This document shows positions 17,816-27,213 of a stretch of DNA of 64,000 nt, piece after piece. Both the position numbers and the translations under genes were made by a program. How positions within the stretch are numbered: position 1 is the first letter of the stretch; each line of letters begins with the position of its first letter. The stretch is from contig JADJVX010000017.1 in assembly GCA_016710385.1 (NCBI GenBank), positions 1 through 64,000 of the forward strand, given 5' to 3'. Source of the DNA: Actinomycetales bacterium. Lineage in GTDB: Bacteria > Actinomycetota > Actinomycetes > Actinomycetales > Dermatophilaceae. The notes beneath the pieces were generated by a model. That model searched no databases. It was not told the origin of the DNA and worked only from the letters and a program-made list of their open reading frames with translations.

Positions 17816-20800
17816 GTGAAGGACATCTCTCGTCTGGCGATCGTGGACCGCGGCGAACCCGTGGTGCGCGTCCTGGCCGCAGTCGGCAACCTCAACCGCC
17901 GCAACGACGGCCGTGACATCACGACCATCGTCGTCACGGAGCAGAGCCGCGACCGGGCGTGGTACGCCCGGGAGGCAGACGAGATCATCACCCCTCCGCC
18001 CACACCCCCAGGGGGCGACCCGTATGCCGGGTTGTCGCCGGAGGTGGTGGCCGAGGCGGTCGTCGGCTCGGGGGCCGACACGGTATGGCTAGGTCACACC
18101 CCATGCCTGGATCGCGCCGCGCTCGTCGCGCTGCTGGAGCAGGCCGGGCTGACTGTCGTCGGGCCGGACGCGGCGTTGATCAGGCGACTGGCCGACAAGG
18201 AGCAACTCGCTGCGGTCGCCGCCGAGGCTGGTCTGGCGGCATTGCCGGCCGATCTGGCTCCCGACCAGTGGCGTCGCATCGAGGTCGACGTCCTCGCCGA
18301 CGACCACGGCACGGTGTGGACGCTGGGCCTGCGTGACTCCAGCATCCGACGGGGCACCACCCAGGTGCTCACCGAGATGCCGGCCCGCAAGGTGCCGGAG
18401 GCGACGGCCGGGGCGATGTCCCACGCGGCGCGCCGGTTGGTGCGGTCCACGGCATACCGGGGTGCCGGGACGGTGGAGTTCGCGCTGTCACACGACGGGG
18501 AGTCGTTCTGGCTGCTCGGCGTCGACACCCTGGCCCGTCCGGAGCGGGCGTTGCTGGAGGAGACCACCGGGGCGAGCTTCATCGGCCTGCGGTTGCAGCT
18601 CGCCGCCGGCGGGGCCCTCGACCCCGAGCCTCCGGCACCGACCGGCCACGCCGTCGAAGTGCGGCTGTTGGCTCAGGACCCGCTGCGGGGTTTCGCCGCG
18701 TCGGGTGGGTCGATCGAAAAGCTCTCCCTGCCGGTGGGCACCGGGGTGCGCTTCGACTCGAGCATTCGAGAGGGCGACACCGTCGATGGTCGCGTCGAGC
18801 CGCTCATTGCGACCATCACCGCCTGGGGCCGTGACCGGGCCGAGGCACTCGACCGCATCCACGGGGCACTCGAGCGGACGACGGTCGTCATGGAGATCGG
18901 GGCGAGCAACCGCTCCGCGCTGCTGGCCCTGGTCGACCGACTGCTGGCGGACCCCGACGAGGCTCACGACGGGGGCTGGCACGACCGGCTGCTGGCTGAC
19001 GGGGCGTTCGTGCCCGCTGCCGACCCGATCGCACTCATCGCGGCGGCGGTCGAGGCGTACGAATCCGACAGTGCCATGGTCAATGCAGCGTTCTACGCCA
19101 GCGCAGCCCGCGGCCGGCCGGCGCACCCCGAGCGGGTCGGGACCAAGGTGCAACTGCACTACCTTGACCGGGACTACCGCCTGCGGGTCGACCGCACCGG
19201 CCCTCGCACCTACCAGATCAAGGGCGCCGCGATCGTCGAGTGCACCGTCGACCGGATCGGCGACTTCGAAAGCCGCATCACGTGCAACGGCCGCAAGCAC
19301 CGCGTCGTGGCCATCGAGCAGGGCGCCCAGATCCGTCTCGAGGTCGACGGCGTGGCCCACAGTCTCAGCCGCGAGGACGGTCTGGTCGTGCGCACCGGCT
19401 GGCCGGCCCTGGTGTCCTCGCTGCTCGTCGCTCCCGGCGACACGGTGACGGCCGGACAGCCGCTGGCCGTCCTTGAGTCGATGAAGATGGTCTCGACGGT
19501 CACCTCCCCCTTCGACGGTGTCGTCACCTCGCTGGCCGTCACCAACAACACTCAGGTCGAGCGGGGCGCCGCGCTCATGCGCATCAAGGCCGCGGCACAG
19601 CACAGCCCGGCCCTGCAAATCCCGCTGGAAGGCGACGAGGAGCTGGCCGTCCCCGAGGGGCACGGGTCGGTCGACCTCGGGTCGTTGGCGCTGGCCAACG
19701 GCACCCCCGAGGACAAGGACGCCTCCTGGGTGCACGCCCGCCTCGGTGACTACCTGCTGGGGTATGACCTCGATCCCGACATCTTCAAAGCGCTGCTCAA
19801 GCGTCAAGCTGCCCTTGCGGCGAGCCTGCCCGCCGACGACCCGGTGCTGGTGGAGAGCGAAAACACCCTGCTGGACCTGTTCTCCGACCTCGGCGCGCTC
19901 TATCGTCCGCGCACCGAGGCCGAGACCTCCGGTACGGACGGCATGGCGACGGTCAACACCCAGGAATACTTCTTGGCCTACCTGCAATGGCTCGATGCCG
20001 ACCAGGCCGGTCTGCCCGAGCGCTATCGCCGCCGGCTGGAGCGCGCCCTGTCGCGCTACGGCGTCGCGGGGCTGACTCGCACCCGATCGCTGGAGTCTGC
20101 CACCGTGTGGCTGTTCCGCTCGTTCGCCCGCGTTCCGGAGATGGTGCCGGCGATCACGGCGATCCTCAACCGACGTCTGGCCCATGCCGGCGAACTCGAG
20201 CACCTGGCCACCCCCGACAGCCGTCGGCGCCTCGACCGTCTCGTCGCTGCCTCCGAGGGCCGCCAGCCCAACGTCGCCGACCTCGCCCGTGACGTGATCT
20301 TCCACGTCTTCGAAGAGCCCGCGATGCTGCGCGCTGCGGCCAAGGCCCAAACCGCCGCCCGAGAGCACCTCGGCGCGCTGCGGGCCGGTGCCGAAGGTGC
20401 CACGCGTAAGCTGCACATCGAGGCGCTCGTCGCCGCCTCTCACCCGCTGCGCCGGGACCTACTCGACGCCTGGCTCGAGGCTGGGGCCGACGGTGAGACG
20501 GCATACCGGAAGGCCGTTTTGGAGGTCTACACCCGGCGCTTCTACCGCATCCGCGGGCTGCTCGGGGTCGGCTCGCACGAGGTCGGCGGCTTCCTGCTCG
20601 GGGTGGCGGATTACGAACACGAGGGTATGCCGGTCCACTTGGTGGTCTCCTACGCCCCGACGACCGAGCTCTCGCACCTCGCCTCGGCCATCAAGGACCA
20701 CCTCGAGGCAGTCCCGCAGGAACGCGAAGTCGTCGTCGACCTCGTGCTGTGGCGAGACCAGCAGCGACCCGAGATCGAGGCCCTCGTCGAGGAAGCCCTG

Positions 20801-23263
20801 GGCTGCCTGGACAACTGCGACTTCGGCCGCCGACTGCACCGCCTCGACCTGACGATCACCAGTCGGGGCGACTCGGACGCGCAGGGTCAGGGCACCCAGC
20901 ACCTGACCTTCCGGCAGGCACCGGACGGGTCGTTCGTCGAGGACCTGCTCTACCGGAACCTGCACCCGATGCTCGGCAAGCGCCTTGACCTGTGGCGACT
21001 GTCCAACTTCACGCTCGAGCGGCTGCACTCCCCCGAGGATGTCTACCTCTTCGCGGGTGTCGCCAAGGACAACCCCAAGGACCGTCGCCTATTCGCGGTG
21101 GCCGAGGTCCGCGACCTGCTCAAGGTCCGCGACGAGGACACCGGTCGGGAGACCTACCCCCGGCTCGGGCGGGTCGGCCTGCAGGCATTGGCCGCGATGC
21201 GTTCGGCGCTGGCTCACTATCCGCCGCGGGAGCGGCCCTCGGCCAACCGGCTGGTGCTGTGGGTTCGACCCACCTGGGAGGTGCCTCCGAGCGAGTGGCC
21301 GGCCCTGGCCGCCAACTACTTGCCGTTGGCCAAGGGCGCGGGGCTGGACAAGGTGGTGCTGCACGTCCACCAGCCCGTGCGGGACGACGAGGGCCATGTC
21401 ATCGTCGACGAGGACTCCGGGGCCGCACTGGAGGAGGACAAGGTCCTCACCGTCGACGGCATCGGGCGCACGGGCACGACGATCCGGTTCGGCGACCCTG
21501 GCCCGGAGCCGATCCGATCGCTGACCCGCTATGCCCAGAAGGTCATGACGGCCGAGCGGTTCGGCACGCCTTACCCCTACGAGATCGTCCAGATGCTCAC
21601 GCCGGCCGAGGGCGACGCGTCGGCGTTCCCGCGGGGTCATTTCCAGGAGTTGGAGCTCGACGCCGACGGCGAGACCCTCGTCCCGACCGACCGGCCGCCG
21701 GCCAACAACACCGCGCACATCGTCGTGGGTCTGCTGACCACCTACACCGACGTCGTGCCAGAGGGCATGACCCGTGTCGCGATGCTGTCCGACCCGACGC
21801 AGGGACTGGGCAACCTCGCTGAGCCGGAGTGCCGTCGCATCAACGCGGCGCTCAAGCTCGCGGCCGAACGCAAGATCCCCGTCGAGTGGTACGCCTGCTC
21901 CTCCGGCGCGCTCATCGCCATGGACTCGGGCACCGAAAACATGGACTTCATCGCCCTCACCCTGCGGCGGATCATCGAGTTCACCCAGGGTGGCGGCGAG
22001 ATCAACATCATCGTCACCGGGATCAACGTCGGCGGCCAGCCCTACTGGAACGCCGAGTCGACGATGCTCATGCACACCAAGGGCATCCTCATCATGACTC
22101 CCGCCTCGACGATGGTGCTCACCGGCAAGCAAGCGCTCGACTTCTCGGGTGCCGTGTCGGCCGATGACAACTTCGGCATCGGCGGCTACGACCGGGTCAT
22201 GGGTCTCAACGGTCAAGGCCAGTACTGGGCGCCGAGCTTCCAGGACGCCTGCCTGCTCTTGTTGCAGCACTACGACTACGCCTATGTCGTTCCGGGAGAA
22301 CGCTTCCCACGTCGCCGGCCGACAGTCGATGCCCGCAACCGCGACGTCCGCGAGGCCGTGCACGAGCAGGTGCCGGGCACCACGTTCACGACGGTGGGTG
22401 AGGTCTTCGCGCACACGACCAACCCCGACCGCAAGCAGCCGTTCGACATGCGCTCGGTGATGCGGGCGGTGGCCGACAGCGACTGCGCCCCGCTGGAGCG
22501 CTGGCTGCACTGGCAGGATGGCGAAAACTCCATCGTGTGGGACGTGACAGTGGGCGGCATACCGGTCTGCATGCTCGGCCTGTCCTCGCGGGCCCTCCCC
22601 CGCAAGGGCTTCGTGCCCGCCGACGGCCCCCCGTCGTGGACCTCCGGCACGCTCTTCCCGCAGGCCTCGCGCAAGACGGCCCGCGCCATCAACGCCACCA
22701 GCGGCAACCGGCCGTTGGTCGTGATGGCCAACTTGTCGGGCTTCGATGGGTCGCCGGAGTCGATGCGCAAGTGGCAGCTGGAGTACGGCGCCGAGATCGG
22801 CCGGGCCATCACGAACTTCTCCGGACCGATCGTCTTCATCGTCGTCTCGCGCTACCACGGTGGAGCGTTCGTGGTCTTCTCCAAGGCGCTCACCGAGTCG
22901 ATGGAGATCGCCGCGATCGAAGGCTCCTACGCCTCGGTCATCGGCGGCGCGCCGGCTGCGGCCACGGTGTTCGCCCGCGAGGTCAAGGTGCGCACCGACA
23001 AGGACCCCCGGGTTGTCGAGGCGCTCGCTGCCGCGGCCAAGGCCAAGGGCGCCGAGGCCGGTCGCCTGCGGGCAGCCGCCGCCGCCACCGCTGCGGCGGT
23101 GCGCTCCGAGAAGCTCGGTGAGGTGGCCGACGAGTTCGACTCGATCCACACCATCGAACGGGCCCAGCGGATGGGGTCGGTGGACCGGATCATCAGTGCC
23201 GAGTCGCTGCGTCCCTATGTCATCGACGCGCTGGAGCGCGGGATGGCCAAGTTCACGTCCTGA
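17816..23263 (+). CDS. Single-chain acyl-CoA carboxylase, eukaryote-like, with degenerate biotin carboxylase domain
   Basis: An 1815-residue protein with the order biotin carboxylase-like (about 1-350), biotin carrier (ESMKM, K557), ACC-type central region (about 600-1240) and carboxyltransferase (about 1270-1760). The central stretch LYRNLHPMLGKRLDLWRLSN and the transferase stretches GGIPVCMLGLSSR and VMANLSGFDGSPESMRKWQL follow eukaryotic acetyl-CoA carboxylase. The N-terminal domain is badly eroded: the glycine-rich ATP loop and about 80 surrounding residues are missing after EAGLAALP, and the catalytic EMNTRxQVEH motif reads GVDTLARPER (235-244). It probably cannot make carboxybiotin alone and would need a separate biotin carboxylase. 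The start GTG 17816 has GGAG about 6 bases upstream and lies 45 bases after the synthase stop, so co-transcription is likely. Expected role: malonyl-CoA supply. Confidence 0.85.
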   Translation: MKDISRLAIVDRGEPVVRVLAAVGNLNRRNDGRDITTIVVTEQSRDRAWYAREADEIITPPPTPPGGDPYAGLSPEVVAEAVVGSGADTVWLGHTPCLDRAALVALLEQAGLTVVGPDAALIRRLADKEQLAAVAAEAGLAALPADLAPDQWRRIEVDVLADDHGTVWTLGLRDSSIRRGTTQVLTEMPARKVPEATAGAMSHAARRLVRSTAYRGAGTVEFALSHDGESFWLLGVDTLARPERALLEETTGASFIGLRLQLAAGGALDPEPPAPTGHAVEVRLLAQDPLRGFAASGGSIEKLSLPVGTGVRFDSSIREGDTVDGRVEPLIATITAWGRDRAEALDRIHGALERTTVVMEIGASNRSALLALVDRLLADPDEAHDGGWHDRLLADGAFVPAADPIALIAAAVEAYESDSAMVNAAFYASAARGRPAHPERVGTKVQLHYLDRDYRLRVDRTGPRTYQIKGAAIVECTVDRIGDFESRITCNGRKHRVVAIEQGAQIRLEVDGVAHSLSREDGLVVRTGWPALVSSLLVAPGDTVTAGQPLAVLESMKMVSTVTSPFDGVVTSLAVTNNTQVERGAALMRIKAAAQHSPALQIPLEGDEELAVPEGHGSVDLGSLALANGTPEDKDASWVHARLGDYLLGYDLDPDIFKALLKRQAALAASLPADDPVLVESENTLLDLFSDLGALYRPRTEAETSGTDGMATVNTQEYFLAYLQWLDADQAGLPERYRRRLERALSRYGVAGLTRTRSLESATVWLFRSFARVPEMVPAITAILNRRLAHAGELEHLATPDSRRRLDRLVAASEGRQPNVADLARDVIFHVFEEPAMLRAAAKAQTAAREHLGALRAGAEGATRKLHIEALVAASHPLRRDLLDAWLEAGADGETAYRKAVLEVYTRRFYRIRGLLGVGSHEVGGFLLGVADYEHEGMPVHLVVSYAPTTELSHLASAIKDHLEAVPQEREVVVDLVLWRDQQRPEIEALVEEALGCLDNCDFGRRLHRLDLTITSRGDSDAQGQGTQHLTFRQAPDGSFVEDLLYRNLHPMLGKRLDLWRLSNFTLERLHSPEDVYLFAGVAKDNPKDRRLFAVAEVRDLLKVRDEDTGRETYPRLGRVGLQALAAMRSALAHYPPRERPSANRLVLWVRPTWEVPPSEWPALAANYLPLAKGAGLDKVVLHVHQPVRDDEGHVIVDEDSGAALEEDKVLTVDGIGRTGTTIRFGDPGPEPIRSLTRYAQKVMTAERFGTPYPYEIVQMLTPAEGDASAFPRGHFQELELDADGETLVPTDRPPANNTAHIVVGLLTTYTDVVPEGMTRVAMLSDPTQGLGNLAEPECRRINAALKLAAERKIPVEWYACSSGALIAMDSGTENMDFIALTLRRIIEFTQGGGEINIIVTGINVGGQPYWNAESTMLMHTKGILIMTPASTMVLTGKQALDFSGAVSADDNFGIGGYDRVMGLNGQGQYWAPSFQDACLLLLQHYDYAYVVPGERFPRRRPTVDARNRDVREAVHEQVPGTTFTTVGEVFAHTTNPDRKQPFDMRSVMRAVADSDCAPLERWLHWQDGENSIVWDVTVGGIPVCMLGLSSRALPRKGFVPADGPPSWTSGTLFPQASRKTARAINATSGNRPLVVMANLSGFDGSPESMRKWQLEYGAEIGRAITNFSGPIVFIVVSRYHGGAFVVFSKALTESMEIAAIEGSYASVIGGAPAAATVFAREVKVRTDKDPRVVEALAAAAKAKGAEAGRLRAAAAATAAAVRSEKLGEVADEFDSIHTIERAQRMGSVDRIISAESLRPYVIDALERGMAKFTS

Positions 23264-23300
23264 CCGCTCACGGCGCCTGAGGCGCGACCACGCGGCAGCT

Positions 23301-23336
23301 CGGGCGTCCCTTCGTCACTCGACGAGGGGACGCCCG
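23301..23336. terminator. Strong bidirectional hairpin terminator
   Basis: A 16-pair stem with one G-T wobble (23301-23316 against 23321-23336) and loop ACTC lies between the convergent carboxylase and phosphopantetheinyl transferase genes. It overlaps the last codons and stop of the latter and is well placed to end transcription from both sides. Confidence 0.75.
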
Positions 23337-24085
23337 ATCCACGAATGCGTCGGTATGCCGTGTGCCAGGTCACTGCCGCCGTCCAGTCGGGCGGGCGGCT
23401 GGTGTGGCTCGCGGGCGGCGAGGGTGAGCAGGTAAGCCCCGTCGCGACGCCACCAGCCGGGGAAGACCCCCGCATAGGACGCCTCGACCGACAGGGCCGC
23501 CCAACCATCAGGGCGTGGCTGAAGATCCAGGCTGACCTCGACCGATCGGGTGTCGGCCCGCAGCCCCACCCGCAGCACCTTGAGGGCTGCCTCCTTGGCC
23601 GACCACAGCAGATTGGCCGACCAGGCCCAGCCATCGCTGCCGGGTGCCCCGCAGGTATGGATGAAGGCTTGCTCGGCGGGGGTGAAATAGTCCGCAACAA
23701 AGGTGACGCTGCGGTCCTCGACGATCTCCAGATCCACCCCGAGGGTGCCCGAGGTCATCGTCCCTTCCGGTCCGACCAGACAGACCGCCCAGCCGGCTCG
23801 GTCGGTCAGCGAGACGTCCACTGACGCGTCCTGGCCATCGAGCCGCACGAACGGCGCGCCCCCGGGTCGGTTGAGCATCTCGACGCCGGCGAGGCGCGAA
23901 GGCTCGGCCAGCCGGTCGGTGAGGCCCAGGGCGACCGCGACGGCGCGCTTGCCGGCATACCGGCGCAGTCGGTATTCGGTGCGGCGCTTGGTGAAGCGCA
24001 TCCGCTCCTGACGGGACCGTTCGGCAGCCGAGAGCCACTCGTCTCCGGAGGGAATGTCGTCTTCGCAGACGGCGAGCCAGCGCAT
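23315..24085 (-). CDS. 4'-phosphopantetheinyl transferase superfamily protein
   Basis: An Sfp/AcpT-type transferase that moves phosphopantetheine from CoA to carrier proteins. The 256-residue protein shows the family motifs GVDLEIVEDRS (Mg2+-binding Asp and Glu) and WSAKEAALKVLRVG (WxxKEAxxK). I start it at ATG 24085 (MRWLAVCEDD): a longer open frame upstream would run through the tRNA-Asn gene and is not real. It is convergent with the megasynthase-carboxylase pair, and an activator for the six carriers is exactly what that system needs. Whether it accepts Thr-type carriers is unknown. Confidence 0.85.
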   Translation of the reverse strand: MRWLAVCEDDIPSGDEWLSAAERSRQERMRFTKRRTEYRLRRYAGKRAVAVALGLTDRLAEPSRLAGVEMLNRPGGAPFVRLDGQDASVDVSLTDRAGWAVCLVGPEGTMTSGTLGVDLEIVEDRSVTFVADYFTPAEQAFIHTCGAPGSDGWAWSANLLWSAKEAALKVLRVGLRADTRSVEVSLDLQPRPDGWAALSVEASYAGVFPGWWRRDGAYLLTLAAREPHQPPARLDGGSDLAHGIPTHSWIGRPLVE

Positions 24086-24123
24086 GGGCCGATCATGCCG
24101 TGTCTGAGACGCCGTGTCTTGGG

Positions 24124-24196
24124 CTCCCCCACTTGGACTCGAACCAAGAACCTGCCGGTTAACAGCCGGCTGCTCTGCCAATTGAGCTATGGAGGA
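24124..24196 (-). tRNA. tRNA-Asn (GTT)
   Basis: A 73-base cloverleaf on the minus strand: acceptor TCCTCCA with TGGGGGA, D-arm GCTC/GAGC, anticodon stem GCCGG/CCGGC around loop CTGTTAA (anticodon GTT), and T-arm CTTGG-TTCGAGT-CCAAG. CCA is not encoded. tRNA-Asn next to dnaG is a common actinobacterial arrangement. Confidence 0.95.
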
Positions 24197-24248
24197 ATGG
24201 TGCGGCGGCAACCTTAGCAAATCCCGGCCACCGCGACACAACTCGGCG

Positions 24249-24791
24249 TCATCCGCGAGCGGGCGGTAGGCCGACTTCCTCGCGCAGGCCGACCAGGACT
24301 GCGGCCGCGATCTCGTCGATCTCGGGGCTGGGGCGGGTGCCGCGGCCAAGGACCACCTGCTCGACGAGGTCGCCAGTGCGCAGGTCGGCGCGGATCACCG
24401 CGCGGGCCTTCCGCGGACCGCTCAAGGCAAGATCGACCGCGGCGACGACGCTCGCCTGCACCCGCTCGCGGAACACCTGCAGGAAGTGGGTGGCCTCGTC
24501 CAGGGGGTACTGCTGCACCCGGCTGCTGTCGACGAAGGTGACCGCCAGGGTGCGTGCCTCGCGCTGCCAGGATGCCTGGTCGACCTCATGCCACGGCCGC
24601 AGCCACAGCAATCCTTCACTCGCGGAGCCGAGCCCGAGCCGGTGCGTGGTCGCGAGCAGCCAGGCGGCGCCGGCTCGAGTCGAGGTGGAGTGCGCACCCA
24701 ACAGCCGCTCGCCGCGCTCCAGCGCGAGCGCTGCGAGCAGGTCGGGCGGCACGCTCGACGCCGACGCGGATGGGCGACGAAATAGACCCAC
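24249..24791 (-). CDS. Conserved hypothetical protein coupled to dnaG
   Basis: A 180-residue soluble protein, no family recognised. It starts VGLFRRPSASASSVPPDLLA at GTG 24791, one base after the dnaG stop, so it is probably translationally coupled; a longer frame upstream would overlap dnaG. It has no signal peptide or membrane segment. The middle part has the pattern of a small alpha/beta protein (WLLATTHRLGLG, LLWLRPWHEVDQASW, LAVTFVD). Genes of similar size follow dnaG in other actinobacteria; their function is not known to me. Confidence 0.7.
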   Translation of the reverse strand: MGLFRRPSASASSVPPDLLAALALERGERLLGAHSTSTRAGAAWLLATTHRLGLGSASEGLLWLRPWHEVDQASWQREARTLAVTFVDSSRVQQYPLDEATHFLQVFRERVQASVVAAVDLALSGPRKARAVIRADLRTGDLVEQVVLGRGTRPSPEIDEIAAAVLVGLREEVGLPPARG

Positions 24792-24792
24792 G

Positions 24793-26724
24793 TCAGGCCT
24801 CCTCTCGATCACGCAGCGCCGCCAGCTGGCGCTGTAGCTCCTGCACACTCTGCGACAGGGCGCGCAACCTGGCCGGATCGGGGTCGGCAGAGGTGTCCAG
24901 CCGGCGCAGCATACCCATCGCGTCGGCTATCTGGCGCCGCAGTGACACCTCCTGCACCCGGCTCACCAGCGCCGACACATACCGTGCGGGTGGCGCTCCG
25001 GTCAGCGGGTCGAGCAGCATCGGCAGCGGCGCCACCGCGAGGTCGACGAGGTGGGGATGCAGCGCCGCGGGCCCTGCCGCGGCAACCGCAGCCTGCCAGG
25101 CCGACATGCTCTGCCCCGCGGTCTCCCCCACGGCCGCCACCGCGGCAAAGACCTCCTGGTGCACCGGCGCGGTGAAGTCCAGCGGTTGGATGAGGGCCAG
25201 CTCGAGCGGGTCGATCGCGCTCGGGAATTGCAGCACGCACTGCAGGAGTTGGCGCTCGGCCTGCACGACGGGGTCGCGCAGGTTGGGGGCCGGCAGGCTG
25301 GCTGCCAGCTCACTGCTGGACGGCTCCAGGGCCGCCTCCGACGGCTCGGCGTAGCGCTCCTGCGCAGGTCCGTGGGTGCGGGGACCGCCCCCGCGCCCCA
25401 CCCGCTTGACCGCGTCGGAGACCTGCTCGACCTCGACCCCCAGCCAGCCGGCCACCGTGCGGGTGTATTCGGGACGCAGCGCCTCGTCGCGGATGCCGGC
25501 AATGATCGGCGCAGCTGCCCGCAGGGCCTCCACCCGGCCCTCGGCCGAGTCGAGGTCGAAGCGCGAGATCGTCGTGCGCACGGCGAACTCGAACATCGGC
25601 ACGGCGTCCTCGACGAGGGCCCGGACGGCGTCCTCGCCTTCGTTGAGCCGCAGTTCGCACGGGTCCTGTCCACCGGGGGCCACGGCCACGAAGGACTGTG
25701 AGGCCCAGCGTTGGTCCTCCTTGAAGGCCTTCATCGCGGCGGCCTGCCCGGCCCGGTCGCCGTCGAAGGTGAAGATCACTCGCGCTGGCGCGAGGTCGGC
25801 CTCGTCGCGCATGATCCGCCGCAGGACCTTGATGTGCTCGACCCCGAACGCCGTCCCACAGGTCGCGACGGCTGTCTCGACCCCGGCCAGATGGCAGGCC
25901 ATCACGTCGGTGTAGCCCTCGACGACGACCGCCGAGCGACTCGCGGCGATGGCCTTCTTGGCGCTGTCCAGGCCATAGAGCACGGTCGACTTCTTGTAGA
26001 TCGGCGTCTCGGAGGTGTTGAGGTACTTCGCCTCGATCCGGTCGTCGTCGAAGATCCGCCGCGCCCCGAAGCCCACGACGTCGCCGGTGATGTCGCGGAT
26101 CGGCCAGACCAGCCGACCCCGGAAGCGGTCGTAGAGTCCCCTGGATCCGCGCCCGACCAGCCCGGCCAGGGTGACCTCGTCCTCGCTGAACCCCTTGCCC
26201 CGCAGGTGCCGGGCCAGCTCCTCACCGCCGCGGGGAGCGAAGCCCACGCCGAACCGGGTGGCCACCGCACCGTCGAAGCCACGAGCGCGCATGAAGTCAC
26301 GTCCCGCCCGCGCGGCCGGTGCCGACAGCAGGTATGCCGCGTAGAACTCCTGCGCGACGCGGTGTGCCTCGAGGAGCCGGGCCCGGCGCCCGGCGCTGGG
26401 AGCGTCCTCGCGCCGGCCGCCTTCCTCGTAGCGCAGCACCACCCCGACCTTGACGGCCAGCCGTTCGACGGCCTCGGTGAAGCTCAGGTGCTCGACCTTC
26501 TCCAGGAAGGAGAAGACGTCGCCACCCTCCCCGCAGCCGTAACACTTGTAGTAGCCGGTCGTCGGGTTGACCGTGAACGAGGGGGTCTTCTCATCGTGGA
26601 AGGGGCACAGTCCCTTGAGCGAGGAGCCCGCGCGCCGCAAGGTGACATGGTCGCGCACAACGTCCTCGATGGACGCGCGTTCCTTGACGGTGGCGATGTC
26701 GTCTGCCTTGATTCGCCCCGCCAT
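24793..26724 (-). CDS. dnaG: DNA primase DnaG
   Basis: Makes RNA primers at the replication fork. The N-terminus has the CHC2 zinc ribbon (CPFHDEKTPSF...CYGCGEGGDVF). The catalytic core holds the TOPRIM motifs (VVVEGYTDVMACHLAG and FTFDGDRAGQAAA). The C-terminal ~200 residues form the helicase-binding region. Length is 643 residues, normal for actinobacteria. I chose ATG 26724 because AAGGAGG lies six bases upstream; GTG 26730 would overlap that site. The gene sits in the usual dgt-dnaG order. Confidence 0.95.
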   Translation of the reverse strand: MAGRIKADDIATVKERASIEDVVRDHVTLRRAGSSLKGLCPFHDEKTPSFTVNPTTGYYKCYGCGEGGDVFSFLEKVEHLSFTEAVERLAVKVGVVLRYEEGGRREDAPSAGRRARLLEAHRVAQEFYAAYLLSAPAARAGRDFMRARGFDGAVATRFGVGFAPRGGEELARHLRGKGFSEDEVTLAGLVGRGSRGLYDRFRGRLVWPIRDITGDVVGFGARRIFDDDRIEAKYLNTSETPIYKKSTVLYGLDSAKKAIAASRSAVVVEGYTDVMACHLAGVETAVATCGTAFGVEHIKVLRRIMRDEADLAPARVIFTFDGDRAGQAAAMKAFKEDQRWASQSFVAVAPGGQDPCELRLNEGEDAVRALVEDAVPMFEFAVRTTISRFDLDSAEGRVEALRAAAPIIAGIRDEALRPEYTRTVAGWLGVEVEQVSDAVKRVGRGGGPRTHGPAQERYAEPSEAALEPSSSELAASLPAPNLRDPVVQAERQLLQCVLQFPSAIDPLELALIQPLDFTAPVHQEVFAAVAAVGETAGQSMSAWQAAVAAAGPAALHPHLVDLAVAPLPMLLDPLTGAPPARYVSALVSRVQEVSLRRQIADAMGMLRRLDTSADPDPARLRALSQSVQELQRQLAALRDREEA

Positions 26725-26781
26725 CGCCACCTCCTTGCGTCCTGCCGCGAGTGTATGCCGCTCGGCCCCGCTCAGGGCGAG

Positions 26782-27180
26782 CTACTCGGAGTGCGGGAAA
26801 CCCACCAACCAGGTCAACCCGAAACGGTCCCGGACCTGGCCGTCCCAGTCGCCCCAGGGTCGGCGCTGCAGCGCATCGATCTCTTCACCGCCGTCGGCGA
26901 GCGCGGCATACCAGCCCCGCAGCAGCTCGGCGTCCGTGCCGAGCAGCGACAGCAGGACACCCTGCACCGACACGGTCGACTCGCCTGCAGCGGCGTCGGC
27001 CCCGGCGAGACTGACCGGGCCGTCGAGCGTGCCGTGTGCGACCGCGTCGGCGGGACCGTCGGTGCGACTCATCTCGGCGTAGTCGTGCAAGCTCAGCTCC
27101 CCGCCGAAGATGCTCGCGTAGTAGGTGAGGGCATCACGCGCAGTGCCCGGGAACAGGACATACACCAGTGGCCAGTTCAT
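26782..27180 (-). CDS. VOC-family protein, PhnB-like
   Basis: A 132-residue protein of the glyoxalase/bleomycin-resistance/dioxygenase (VOC) superfamily, closest in pattern to PhnB or 3-demethylubiquinone methyltransferase-like proteins: LVYVLFPGTARDALTYYASI at the start and WGDWDGQVRDRFGLTWLVGF at the end, with the final DRFGLTW signature. Substrate unknown. I prefer ATG 27180 (MNWPLVYV) to GTG 27198, as the fold begins there; neither has a clear ribosome binding site. It lies between dgt and dnaG on the same strand. Confidence 0.8.
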   Translation of the reverse strand: MNWPLVYVLFPGTARDALTYYASIFGGELSLHDYAEMSRTDGPADAVAHGTLDGPVSLAGADAAAGESTVSVQGVLLSLLGTDAELLRGWYAALADGGEEIDALQRRPWGDWDGQVRDRFGLTWLVGFPHSE

Positions 27181-27213
27181 CGCGTGACCATACGTCACCG
27201 GGATGAACTCGGC

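Noticed and set aside
23315..24349. A 344-residue version of the phosphopantetheinyl transferase
   Set aside because: The extra N-terminus would be translated through the tRNA-Asn gene; the family similarity begins at ATG 24085.
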